From: Caryophanales bacterium UBA1231
Lineage (GTDB): Bacteria; Bacillota_I; Bacilli_A; ML615J-28; CAG-313
Direction: 5' to 3'
NCBI GenBank assembly: GCA_002309035.1
Contig: DBWT01000051.1
Location: 1,858 to 29,490, forward strand
Length of the DNA stretch: 27,633 nucleotides
Shown: piece by piece, positions 1-7,037 of the stretch
Layout: the number at the start of each line of letters is the position of its first letter
How positions within the stretch are numbered: the first letter of the stretch is position 1
Translations under genes and position numbers: made by a program
The notes under the pieces: generated by a model
The model's database searches: none
The model's input: the letters and a program-made list of their open reading frames with translations, nothing else
What the model was told of the DNA's origin: nothing

Positions 1-677
1 TATTTAACGTGAAGTCTAATTTGATGGGTTTTGCCTGTATGTAGGGTAGCTTCAACAATCGATGCATCTTCATCTTTTAAATATGAAAGAAGTTTAAATG
101 TTGTTCTAGCAGTACTACCTTCAACATTCATTCTTTTGATGATTGAATTTGGATCTTTAATGATTTTTGTAGAGACTGAACTATCTTCCATTAAGCCTTT
201 GGCCTTTAGAAGATATTTCTTTTCAATTTTAGTTTTTGAAAGTAAATCTAAAACATAGATATTTTTTACAGCCATCAAAAGTCCACCAGTTGCATAGTCT
301 AATCTTGAAGCGAAGTGAACACCAACATTGATTCCTTTTTTCACATAGTAATATGCTAGATAATTTGCTAAAGAAATATTGTAATGTTTTCTTGTTGGTA
401 TTGTAGCAACGTTATTAGGTTTATTTAAAACAATTAAATAATCATCTTCATAAACAATATCGATATCTTGATTTTCACATTCTACATTTGTTTCAACTTT
501 TGGAATAACGATTCTTAAAACATCACCTGGTTTCATCAAATAATAATTACAAACATTTTGATTATTGACAAAAATAAGGTTTTTTTTTGTTACCTTGGTT
601 AGAAGATTTGCTGAAATATTGTCTTTTAAAAAATCTTTAACACTAATATTTGTATTTATATTAAATTCTTTAATCAT
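1..677 (-). CDS. RluA-family 23S rRNA/tRNA pseudouridine synthase (3' end outside window)
   Basis: The gene converts specific uridines in RNA to pseudouridine. It reads leftward from an ATG at 677-675, with AGGAG eight bases upstream, and runs off the window edge after about 225 codons, so the C-terminus is missing. Residues about 10-45 look like a short S4-type RNA-binding segment. The catalytic motif is visible at residues 125-134 as RLDYATGGLL, with Asp127 the expected nucleophile (family consensus HRLDxxTSGLL), and GKTHQIRLH lies near the truncated end. The usual HR before LD is replaced by SR (HFASRLD). Position beside the CYTH and spx genes resembles B. subtilis yjbO. RNA target cannot be told from sequence. 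Confidence 0.88.
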   Translation of the reverse strand, partial: MIKEFNINTNISVKDFLKDNISANLLTKVTKKNLIFVNNQNVCNYYLMKPGDVLRIVIPKVETNVECENQDIDIVYEDDYLIVLNKPNNVATIPTRKHYNISLANYLAYYYVKKGINVGVHFASRLDYATGGLLMAVKNIYVLDLLSKTKIEKKYLLKAKGLMEDSSVSTKIIKDPNSIIKRMNVEGSTARTTFKLLSYLKDEDASIVEATLHTGKTHQIRLHVK

Positions 678-699
678 AGCAATAACTCCTGTTGTTATA

Positions 700-728
700 A
701 TTATAACTTAAATAAAAAAAATAAACAA
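700..728 (-). promoter_or_regulatory. Promoter of the pseudouridine synthase gene
   Basis: Read on the minus strand, TTGTTT (728-723) and TATAAT (705-700) are separated by 17 bases. The predicted start lies just upstream of the AGGAG at 690-686. It is divergent from the CYTH promoter. Confidence 0.6.
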
Positions 729-733
729 TATAC

Positions 734-761
734 TTGATTTTTAAAAAATATTTTGTATAAT
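734..761 (+). promoter_or_regulatory. Promoter of the CYTH gene
   Basis: TTGATT (734-739) and a perfect TATAAT (756-761) are spaced by 16 bases. The start is about 45 bases before the ATG at 814, which has AGGAG at 803-807. Confidence 0.65.
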
Positions 762-813
762 ACTATTGACTTGAAATGTATCATTATTTTAATTAATTTT
801 AAAGGAGATAATT

Positions 814-1380
814 ATGGCAAAAGATTACGATGTTTCTTTTAGAACAATGCTCACTTTAGCTGAATACAACCGTTTAATCGAAAAGTTTAGCGGATGTAGC
901 TCTAACTATCAAACTAACTATTATTTTGACACAAGCCGTTATAGTTTAAAAGCTGCTGAAATTGTTTTACGTGTTAAAGAAAGAGATAAAATTGAAATTG
1001 GTTTAAAACGTAAGAAAGGTTTTAATCTTATCAACATTAATGAACCTATCACAAAAGAACAATTTGATGACTTACTTCAAAATGGCGTCATTCCTTCAAA
1101 AGCGATTCTTCAAGAAGTTGGCGATTTAATAAACACGCAAAAATTAGAAAACTATCTTGCTTTATCAACATATCGTGTTTTCTTACCATACAAGCATGGA
1201 TTACTTGCAATTGACAAAGTTGAATACTTGGGCAAAACTGATTATGAACTTGAATTCCAAACAATTAGCCGTGATGCTGGTAAAAGAGAATTTGTTGAAA
1301 CTGTTAAAGAATTAAATATTATTTATAAAAAAGGCGAACCAAAATTAAAAAGAGCATACAATGTTTTAAAAACACTTTAA
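814..1380 (+). CDS. CYTH-domain protein, YjbK-like
   Basis: A 188-residue protein of the CYTH superfamily (triphosphate tunnel enzymes that hydrolyse or cyclise triphosphates). It resembles Firmicutes YjbK: the N-terminal strand, YYFDT (36-40), LRVKERD (52-58) and the basic strand EIGLKRKKG (61-69) are in the expected order. The signature ExExK, EIEFK in B. subtilis YjbK as I recall, is here DVSFR (6-10), so three metal or phosphate ligands are conservatively or non-conservatively changed. It has its own promoter, AGGAG ribosome site and terminator, so it is monocistronic. Function is therefore uncertain: an inorganic triphosphatase with altered ligands, or a non-enzymatic binder of nucleotide or polyphosphate. 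Confidence 0.85.
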   Translation: MAKDYDVSFRTMLTLAEYNRLIEKFSGCSSNYQTNYYFDTSRYSLKAAEIVLRVKERDKIEIGLKRKKGFNLININEPITKEQFDDLLQNGVIPSKAILQEVGDLINTQKLENYLALSTYRVFLPYKHGLLAIDKVEYLGKTDYELEFQTISRDAGKREFVETVKELNIIYKKGEPKLKRAYNVLKTL

Positions 1381-1404
1381 AGCATTATATGCTTTTTTCT
1401 TTTC
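1379..1404 (+). terminator. Intrinsic terminator of the CYTH gene
   Basis: AAAGCAT (1379-1385), a 3-base loop and ATGCTTT (1389-1395) form a 7-bp stem that begins inside the stop codon and runs into TTTTTTCTTTT. Confidence 0.75.
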
Positions 1405-1415
1405 CCAAATTTAAA

Positions 1416-1441
1416 GGACCTTACGCCTAAACGTAAAGTCC
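1416..1441 (-). terminator. Hairpin downstream of spx, possible terminator
   Basis: GGACCTTACG (1416-1425) and CGTAAAGTCC (1432-1441) pair over 10 bp with one mismatch around a 6-base loop. On the minus strand it lies 38 bases after the spx stop and is followed by TTTAAATTT, a weak U tract, so it may end spx transcripts. Confidence 0.45.
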
Positions 1442-1479
1442 CCTAAAATATAAAGCTTAGAATTTACCCAAGGAAGGGT

Positions 1480-1875
1480 CTAGTTGTTTTTGTCAAAATC
1501 GTTGAAACACTCTTTGTTTCTCAACTCTTTTGGCAGAAAGATAGTAATATCTTCGTTATTATAACCTACCTGTAATTCATTTTCATTAATGATGATTGGT
1601 CTTTTCAAAACACTAGGGTTTTCAATAATAAAACTAATCAATTCACTAGTTGTCATTAGATCAGGTTCAAGATGTTTTTCTTTGAACACTTTTGATCTTG
1701 TTGAAATGATATCATCAAAACCATTCTCTGAATTGGCAAGCATACGTCTGATGTCTTCTTGTGATAATTTTATAGAGAAAATATTCTTTTCAGAATATGG
1801 GATTTTGTATTGATCAAACCATTTCTTGGCTTTTCTACATGAAGCACAGCTAGGTGTTGTGTATATCTGAATCAT
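1480..1875 (-). CDS. spx: Spx/ArsC-family redox transcriptional regulator
   Basis: Spx binds the alpha C-terminal domain of RNA polymerase and redirects transcription under thiol stress; in Bacillus it is degraded by ClpXP. The 131-residue product matches the usual Spx length. It carries the redox CxxC switch CASC (Cys10-Cys13), then the family blocks STRSKVFKE and RPIIINENELQVGYN. The longer frame would open at a TTG at 1893, but the ATG at 1875 has AGGAG eight bases upstream and gives the family N-terminus MIQIYTTPSC, so it is preferred. It has its own near-consensus promoter. Retention of the CxxC pair separates it from a plain arsenate reductase. MgsR is the nearest alternative. Confidence 0.93.
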   Translation of the reverse strand: MIQIYTTPSCASCRKAKKWFDQYKIPYSEKNIFSIKLSQEDIRRMLANSENGFDDIISTRSKVFKEKHLEPDLMTTSELISFIIENPSVLKRPIIINENELQVGYNNEDITIFLPKELRNKECFNDFDKNN

Positions 1876-1908
1876 TTTATCAACTCCTAACAAGTTTTAA
1901 CTAACGAT

Positions 1909-1937
1909 ATTATACCATATTTTAAAGTGTAATTCAA
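1909..1937 (-). promoter_or_regulatory. Promoter of spx
   Basis: On the minus strand TTGAAT (1937-1932), a 17-base spacer and TATAAT (1914-1909) lie about 25 bases upstream of the spx ribosome site. Confidence 0.75.
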
Positions 1938-1979
1938 TACCTTTTTTAAAAAAATAAACGTTTTTTCATGATTTTTCAT

Positions 1980-2008
1980 TTGACTTTATTTAAAAAATAT
2001 ATTATAAT
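1980..2008 (+). promoter_or_regulatory. Promoter of the trpS T-box leader
   Basis: TTGACT (1980-1985), a 17-base spacer and TATAAT (2003-2008). The expected start near 2015 leaves a leader of about 220 bases. Confidence 0.8.
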
Positions 2009-2014
2009 AAATCA

Positions 2015-2216
2015 AACAAATGATTTAAGAAATAGTAGCTTTTCTTTAGCGAGTAATAGATAGTGAAAGTATTACACAAAAAGTGAATTGGGTCTTAATG
2101 ATGTAAAAGCAGGCAATGGCTTTTCGTACTTCTTGCGTTAAAAGATTAGAGAAACGTATGTTTGAAATAAGGTGGCACCACGATTTATTCGTCCTTTGTG
2201 GGTGGCACATTTTTTT
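2015..2216 (+). promoter_or_regulatory. T-box riboswitch (tRNA-Trp sensing) controlling trpS
   Basis: The leader contains the T-box sequence AAGGTGGCACCACG (2169-2182; consensus AGGGTGGNACCGCG). It is followed by a region where ACGA (2180-2183) can pair with TCGT (2189-2192), and CCAC with GTGG, before a run of seven T (2210-2216). Stem I has an AGTA element (GCGAGTAA, 2049-2056) facing GAATTGGG, in which TGG at 2089-2091 is the likely tryptophan specifier codon. Uncharged tRNA-Trp would bind and prevent termination. The specifier agrees with the downstream gene. The exact terminator pairing was not fully resolved by eye. Confidence 0.87.
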
Positions 2217-2236
2217 ATTTTTAGGAGGTATTTTAT

Positions 2237-3238
2237 ATGAGCACAATAATTTCTGGTATTCAGCCTAGTGGTAAACTTACCCTTGGTAATTATTTGGGTG
2301 CAATCAAAAACTTTGTTTTACTTCAAGATGATTTAAAGGAAAATGATGAACTAATGGTGTTTATTGCTGATATGCATGCCATAACAGTTCCTCAAAATCC
2401 TCAAGACTTAAGGAAATCAATTAAGAGCTTAGCAGCTTTATATATAGCATGTGGACTAGATCCTGAAAGAGTTTTTATTTTTATTCAATCAGAAGTTAAA
2501 GAACATGCTGAATTATCATATCTACTTCAAACTATCACATATATTGGTGAATTGGAAAGAATGACACAATATAAAGACAAAATGGCTAAGCAAGTTCAAG
2601 GTGTATCATCAGCACTTCTTACTTATCCTGTTTTAATGGCAGCTGATATCTTGCTTTACAATTCCAATTTTGTACCAGTGGGTCAAGATCAAAAACAACA
2701 TCTTGAATTAACAAGAACATTAGCTGAAAGATTTAATAATCGTTTTGGTGATACTTTTAATGTTCCTGAACCATTAATTAGAAAAGAAGGCTCTAAGATC
2801 ATGAGTTTACAAAATCCAACCCAAAAGATGAGTAAATCAGAGCCAAATGAAAAAGCAACAATCTTCTTGCTTGATGATGAAGTAACAATTAGAAAAAAGA
2901 TTGCATCAGCTGTAACTGATAGCGATACAAGAGTATATTTTGATTTAGAAAACAAACCTGGTGTTTCTAATCTAATGACAATTTATGCGGTCATCGAAAA
3001 GATGTCAATGGATGAAGTTCAAGAAAAATTCAAAGATGCTAATTATGGAACATTTAAACAAAGTGTTGCGGATGCTATCATTAAAGAGCTAAAACCTATT
3101 CAAGAAAAGTATAATGAAATCATCGACAGCCCTTTACTTGATGAAATATTAAACAAAGGTCGCGATTATGCATCATACAAAGCATCAAAGATGATTACAA
3201 AAGTTAAACGCAAAATGGGTTTAGGCCGTAAACAATAG
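2237..3238 (+). CDS. trpS: Tryptophanyl-tRNA synthetase
   Basis: This class I aminoacyl-tRNA synthetase charges tRNA-Trp with tryptophan using ATP in the cytoplasm. The 333-residue length is normal. The HIGH-equivalent motif is PSGKLTLGNYLGA (10-22), the KMSKS loop is KMSKSEPN (197-204), and GQDQKQHLELTR (149-160) is the typical WRS block between them. The start follows AGGAGG (2223-2228) by eight bases. It is monocistronic, controlled by the T-box leader upstream and closed by the terminator at 3263-3302. Many tryptophan residues across the window are encoded by TGG, consistent with a single conventional enzyme. Confidence 0.97.
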   Translation: MSTIISGIQPSGKLTLGNYLGAIKNFVLLQDDLKENDELMVFIADMHAITVPQNPQDLRKSIKSLAALYIACGLDPERVFIFIQSEVKEHAELSYLLQTITYIGELERMTQYKDKMAKQVQGVSSALLTYPVLMAADILLYNSNFVPVGQDQKQHLELTRTLAERFNNRFGDTFNVPEPLIRKEGSKIMSLQNPTQKMSKSEPNEKATIFLLDDEVTIRKKIASAVTDSDTRVYFDLENKPGVSNLMTIYAVIEKMSMDEVQEKFKDANYGTFKQSVADAIIKELKPIQEKYNEIIDSPLLDEILNKGRDYASYKASKMITKVKRKMGLGRKQ

Positions 3239-3262
3239 GAAATAATTAAATGGTAAAAAAAG

Positions 3263-3302
3263 AAAAGATTCTACTTATTTTGATTGAGTAGAATCTTTTT
3301 TT
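3263..3302. terminator. Bidirectional intrinsic terminator between trpS and the amino-sugar operon
   Basis: AAAAGATTCTACT (3263-3275) and AGTAGAATCTTTT (3287-3299) form a 13-bp stem around an 11-base loop, with T after it on the plus strand and, read on the minus strand, T-rich sequence too. It can end both the converging trpS and hydrolase transcripts. Confidence 0.85.
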
Positions 3303-3311
3303 ATTATGTAA

Positions 3312-4046
3312 TTATTTTAAAAAATTAACAACAGCTTCGTTGAATTCCTTTCGATATTCCATCTTTGTATAGCAGTGTGGACTACCTTTAATTTCTTTAA
3401 ATGTAACGTTTGAAAGTAGGCTTTCATACTTTCTACCATACTCAATTGGTACCGCAAGATCCTTTTCACCATGCGTAATTAAGACAGGATTTTTATATGA
3501 TGAAATGTTTTGGTATAGGTCTAAATTAGTTAAAGTATCAATGAACTTTTTATTCATTAAATATCCACCCATATCGATGTTTTCTGAATCATACCAAATA
3601 ACATTTGGGTTGTTATAATAGCCTTCACCAATTTTATCCATATCACCAGCAGGAGATGCTAAAACGATTTTTTTCAAAACATCTTTATATTCATTGATGA
3701 TATATCCTAAAACTGCTCCACCACAAGAAAAGCCTAGAGCATAAAGATTTGTTTTGTAGTTTTTAATGCAGTAGTTAAGAATAGCTTTCGCATCTTCACA
3801 TTCTGTTAAAAATGTCATATCTTTAAATTCACCATCACTCATTCCACTTCCCATGAAATCAAAACGGATTGTTGAAATATTGACTTTTTCAAGCTCAGAT
3901 GTTAACTTTTTAAACAAATAACCATTTTCATTCATGTGGCCTGTGAAGCCATGGAACATGACTAATAAGCCTTTTTCATTTTCAGCTTTATTGTATAAAC
4001 CTCTTAATATATATCCATTGTTTTGGACTTCAACATAATTAATCAT
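3312..4046 (-). CDS. Alpha/beta hydrolase (serine esterase/peptidase S33-like)
   Basis: A cytoplasmic alpha/beta-hydrolase of 244 residues with no signal peptide. Visible parts are the oxyanion HGFTGH (32-37), the nucleophile elbow GFSCGG with Ser107, an acid in GEKDLAVP and the catalytic histidine in GSPHCY. The frame opens at TTG 4055, only three bases after AAAGG. The ATG at 4046, twelve bases after it, gives a better start and an 8-base overlap with murQ, indicating translational coupling. Being last gene of the MurNAc operon, it may act on an acylated sugar such as O-acetylated MurNAc, but that is inference only; a general carboxylesterase or aminopeptidase is equally compatible with the sequence. 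Confidence 0.85.
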   Translation of the reverse strand: MINYVEVQNNGYILRGLYNKAENEKGLLVMFHGFTGHMNENGYLFKKLTSELEKVNISTIRFDFMGSGMSDGEFKDMTFLTECEDAKAILNYCIKNYKTNLYALGFSCGGAVLGYIINEYKDVLKKIVLASPAGDMDKIGEGYYNNPNVIWYDSENIDMGGYLMNKKFIDTLTNLDLYQNISSYKNPVLITHGEKDLAVPIEYGRKYESLLSNVTFKEIKGSPHCYTKMEYRKEFNEAVVNFLK

Positions 4047-4941
4047 TGTTTTCAATTGCCTTTCTTAAATTGTTTTCGTTTTTATTTAACAATTCATCGA
4101 GTAAATCGTTATCTTCAATTTTTAACATAAATGCAAGAATTGCTTTCTTCACTGTTTGATGTTTATCTAATAATTCTTTAGCTTCATCTAATGTAATTTC
4201 GCAGATTGCTGAAATAATCGAAAGTTGTCTTGTGATAAGCTTTTGATTAGTTGCTTTTAAGTCAATCATATAGTTTTGATAAACATGTCCTAACTTAATC
4301 ATTACTGCTGTTGAAATCATATTACATACTAATTTTTGAGCAGTGCCCGCTTTCATTCTTGTTGAACCAGAAATGACTTCAGCATTAGTTACGACTTCGA
4401 TTGGGAAATCAACAATTTGACTGATTGGTGATGATTTAGTATTAACAATACAACCTGTTTTCATGCCTAATGCTTTTGCTTTTTTAAGCATTGAAAGAAC
4501 GTATGGCGTTCTACCGGATGCAGCAATACCGATTAAGAAATCATGAGGTGTTGGATTAATACTTAATAAATCTTTAATTGCTTGCTCTTCATCATCTTCT
4601 GCTCCTTCTTTAGCATAAGCAAAAGCTGAATCACCACCAGCCATTAAGCAGATAACACTTGATGGATCAACACCATATGTTGGTGGACATTCAACACTAT
4701 CAAGTAAACCGATTCTTCCGCTCGTACCAGCACCACAATAGATTAGTCTACCACCATTTTTCATAGCAATTGCTAAATTATCAACTAATTGCTCAATTTG
4801 ATGTAGAGCTTCTTTAACACTAAAAGCTACTGTTTGATCTTCGAAATTGATAATCGATAAGATATCAAAAGTTGGTAAACTATCAATATCTTTGCTAAGT
4901 TGATTGTTGCCTTCAGTTTGTAGTTTCTTTAAATCAATCAT
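4039..4941 (-). CDS. murQ: N-acetylmuramic acid 6-phosphate etherase
   Basis: MurQ removes the D-lactyl ether from MurNAc-6-phosphate, giving GlcNAc-6-phosphate and D-lactate, the step that turns muramic acid into an ordinary amino sugar. The protein has a SIS fold and the normal length of about 300 residues. Family blocks are CGAGTSGRIGLLDSVECPPT, IGIAASGRTPYVL and GSTRMKAGTAQKLV. The start ATG at 4941 has AAAGGA upstream and lies two bases from the anmK stop; its end overlaps the hydrolase. Its substrate is supplied by the kinase and AnmK just upstream, and its product would need NagA (not in the window) before NagB. Confidence 0.97.
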   Translation of the reverse strand: MIDLKKLQTEGNNQLSKDIDSLPTFDILSIINFEDQTVAFSVKEALHQIEQLVDNLAIAMKNGGRLIYCGAGTSGRIGLLDSVECPPTYGVDPSSVICLMAGGDSAFAYAKEGAEDDEEQAIKDLLSINPTPHDFLIGIAASGRTPYVLSMLKKAKALGMKTGCIVNTKSSPISQIVDFPIEVVTNAEVISGSTRMKAGTAQKLVCNMISTAVMIKLGHVYQNYMIDLKATNQKLITRQLSIISAICEITLDEAKELLDKHQTVKKAILAFMLKIEDNDLLDELLNKNENNLRKAIENND

Positions 4942-4943
4942 GT

Positions 4944-6122
4944 TTAATCCTTTCTAGGAGGTAAAATAATACTTCCTAACATTATTGCATCCTTTGCTCC
5001 TGTCACACTTGGGATATTTGCTGGTTGATTTGTTAGTCTCAAATAACCTAAAATGCTGAAACTGTATGCTTCAAGAGCATCTTTGGAAATGTTGTTTTCA
5101 TCATCAGTTGTAATGACATTTAAATTAAAACTCTTAAGCATATTCATTAATGTTGGATTATTCGCGCCACCACCTGATACTAACAATTTAACATCTTTAT
5201 TTTTGATGAACATTTCAATTCCTTGATTAATGGTATATGCGGTTAGATAAGTTATAGTATAAATAACATCTTCTTTTGGAATGTTGTGTTGATTCATCAT
5301 TGTGATGATTTTATCAACATAGTTATTATTGTATTTTTCTCTTCCTGTTGATTTTGGAAGAGGTTTATTATAATATTCATCATCGATTAAAGTTGTGAAA
5401 AGAGCTCTATTGATTTTACCTTTTTGAGCTACTTTACCATCTTCATCATAAGGCATATTATATAGCTTTAACATTAAACGATCAATGACCATATTGCCTG
5501 GTCCTGAATCGAAAGCTAAAACATTAGCTACATTATCATCTTTAATATATGTTAAATTGCTGATACCACCAATATTTAAAAGCATAATTGGTGCTTTATC
5601 TTTAAATAATTCAAAATTAACGATTGGTACAAGTGGTGCTCCACCACCACCTGCGGATACATCTAAGCTTCTAAAATCATAAACAATGATTTTATTAAAG
5701 TGATATGCTAGTTCACTCATATCCCCAAGTTGAAGAGTGGATCTCGATAATTTATCATTTCCAAAAGGGATATGGTAAATTGTTTGACCATGTAAAGAAA
5801 TGAAACTTATCTTATTAAGTTTAATTTTAAATTCATTTAAAAACATTTCAACAACGTTTTTGTAAACAATACCTAATTCTTTATTTAGTGAACATATTTC
5901 ATCAATTCTTGAAGTTTCAATTTCGGTATTCTTCAAGATTTTTTGTTTTAGTTCTTTACTATATGGATATGTTTTAAAAGCAATTAATTCATGGTTAGTA
6001 TTACCATTTTCATTTTCATGCTTAACATATGCTATATCAACACCATCTAAGCTTGTGCCACTCATAAGGCCAAGAGAATAAATGGTTTTATTCTTATAAT
6101 TAATTAAATCATTTGTTTTCAT
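4944..6122 (-). CDS. anmK: Anhydro-N-acetylmuramic acid kinase
   Basis: AnmK opens the 1,6-anhydro ring of anhydroMurNAc and phosphorylates it with ATP, giving MurNAc-6-phosphate for MurQ. The protein is 392 residues, slightly longer than usual because of a short N-terminal extension before GLMSGTSLDGVD (18-29). Other blocks are HGQTIYH (111-117), AGGGGAPLVP (157-166), NIGGISN (183-189), FDSGPGN (204-210) and SGGGANNP near the C-terminus. It overlaps the upstream kinase gene by 14 bases and ends two bases before murQ. AnhydroMurNAc comes only from lytic transglycosylases, so the gene implies use of such products, possibly from other bacteria. Confidence 0.96.
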   Translation of the reverse strand: MKTNDLINYKNKTIYSLGLMSGTSLDGVDIAYVKHENENGNTNHELIAFKTYPYSKELKQKILKNTEIETSRIDEICSLNKELGIVYKNVVEMFLNEFKIKLNKISFISLHGQTIYHIPFGNDKLSRSTLQLGDMSELAYHFNKIIVYDFRSLDVSAGGGGAPLVPIVNFELFKDKAPIMLLNIGGISNLTYIKDDNVANVLAFDSGPGNMVIDRLMLKLYNMPYDEDGKVAQKGKINRALFTTLIDDEYYNKPLPKSTGREKYNNNYVDKIITMMNQHNIPKEDVIYTITYLTAYTINQGIEMFIKNKDVKLLVSGGGANNPTLMNMLKSFNLNVITTDDENNISKDALEAYSFSILGYLRLTNQPANIPSVTGAKDAIMLGSIILPPRKD

Positions 6123-7035
6123 TTGCTTTCTTCATCCTTAAGAGTGTTTTAGCTCTATTTAGGGCTCCTAAATAAACTTTATCGATTTTTGTCACAAGTT
6201 CAATATTTAAATGATTAATTTCAATGAGTTTTTTGATTTCATCAACTAATAAGTCATTATGATGGAAAAAACCCCCTAAAAGGCCTAAAATGACCTTATT
6301 TTCAAATTTAAAGTAGGTATATTGTAAAATAACTTGATTAAAGAGTTCTTGTGCTTGTTCTTTAATTAATTCATTAACTTCATCATTTTTTAATGAAACA
6401 CCGTGTTTTGTGAAAGACGCTACTTCTTCTTTAGTATGTCGATAGAAATATGTCTTTAAAGCTGGAAAATCATCACAATTAAAATATGATAAACATTTTT
6501 GTTGTAGTGTTGTATATGGAAGACCTTTTTCATAATTATCTTTGATTCTTAAAGCTAATCTGTGAGTAAATGAATATGCTGATCCAGCTTCTGCTAAAAG
6601 TGGACCACCACCACCTGTTAAATGGAATTCATTATTCTTGATGCCAAGACACGCATTACCAGTACCAGCCACTAAACAAATAGCATCACTCACATTATAT
6701 AAATCACATATTCTCATTAAAGCAATATGAGCATCAGTAACAATCTCACAAGGTGCTTGATATTTATCACTAAATTCTTTTTCGATTCCTTTGACGTTTT
6801 CTACTGCCCCTAAGCCAGAAATACCAAGTTCAATAAACATCAATTTATTGTTGTTTTTCTGCATATACTCATATACTTCATCGATTGAATTATAGATATT
6901 GTTTATAGCATATGTATAGCTTGCGGCTGGCGAACCACATCCAGAAATCAAGTGGTAAAGAATGTTTCCATCAACATCTAATGCGAAAGTTTCAGTTGAT
7001 GTTCCTCCACTATCCATACAAATAAAATATTCCAT
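6109..7035 (-). CDS. BadF/BadG-type sugar kinase (NagK/MurK-like)
   Basis: An actin-fold ATP-dependent kinase of the BadF/BadG/BcrA/BcrD family, to which N-acetylglucosamine kinase and the clostridial MurNAc/GlcNAc kinase MurK belong. The phosphate-1 loop is MDSGGTSTET (7-16), followed by ELGISGLGA (69-77), Asp101 in VTDAHIA as probable catalytic base, the phosphate-2 motif VAGTGN (122-127) and GGGGPLLAEAGSAYS (141-155). Between mupG/namZ and anmK/murQ, it most likely phosphorylates free MurNAc (and GlcNAc) released by the glycosidases. It stops at TGA; reading through would add only two codons before TAA, so this stop alone cannot test the genetic code. Confidence 0.88.
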   Translation of the reverse strand: MEYFICMDSGGTSTETFALDVDGNILYHLISGCGSPAASYTYAINNIYNSIDEVYEYMQKNNNKLMFIELGISGLGAVENVKGIEKEFSDKYQAPCEIVTDAHIALMRICDLYNVSDAICLVAGTGNACLGIKNNEFHLTGGGGPLLAEAGSAYSFTHRLALRIKDNYEKGLPYTTLQQKCLSYFNCDDFPALKTYFYRHTKEEVASFTKHGVSLKNDEVNELIKEQAQELFNQVILQYTYFKFENKVILGLLGGFFHHNDLLVDEIKKLIEINHLNIELVTKIDKVYLGALNRAKTLLRMKKANENK

Positions 7036-7037
7036 AT

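Noticed and set aside
31..258. 75-codon plus-strand frame at the left edge
   Set aside because: It is antisense to the pseudouridine synthase, whose catalytic and THQIR motifs are clear.
1876..1893. Longer Spx with six extra residues from a TTG start
   Set aside because: The extension would cover the AGGAG ribosome site of the ATG at 1875, which gives the family N-terminus and normal length.
6109..6111. Possible TGA-as-tryptophan code (Mycoplasma-like), since TGA here is followed by TAA two codons later
   Set aside because: All the long genes, including the tryptophan-rich 1085-residue protein, use TGG for Trp and contain no in-frame TGA, and trpS has a TGG specifier. The standard code explains everything.
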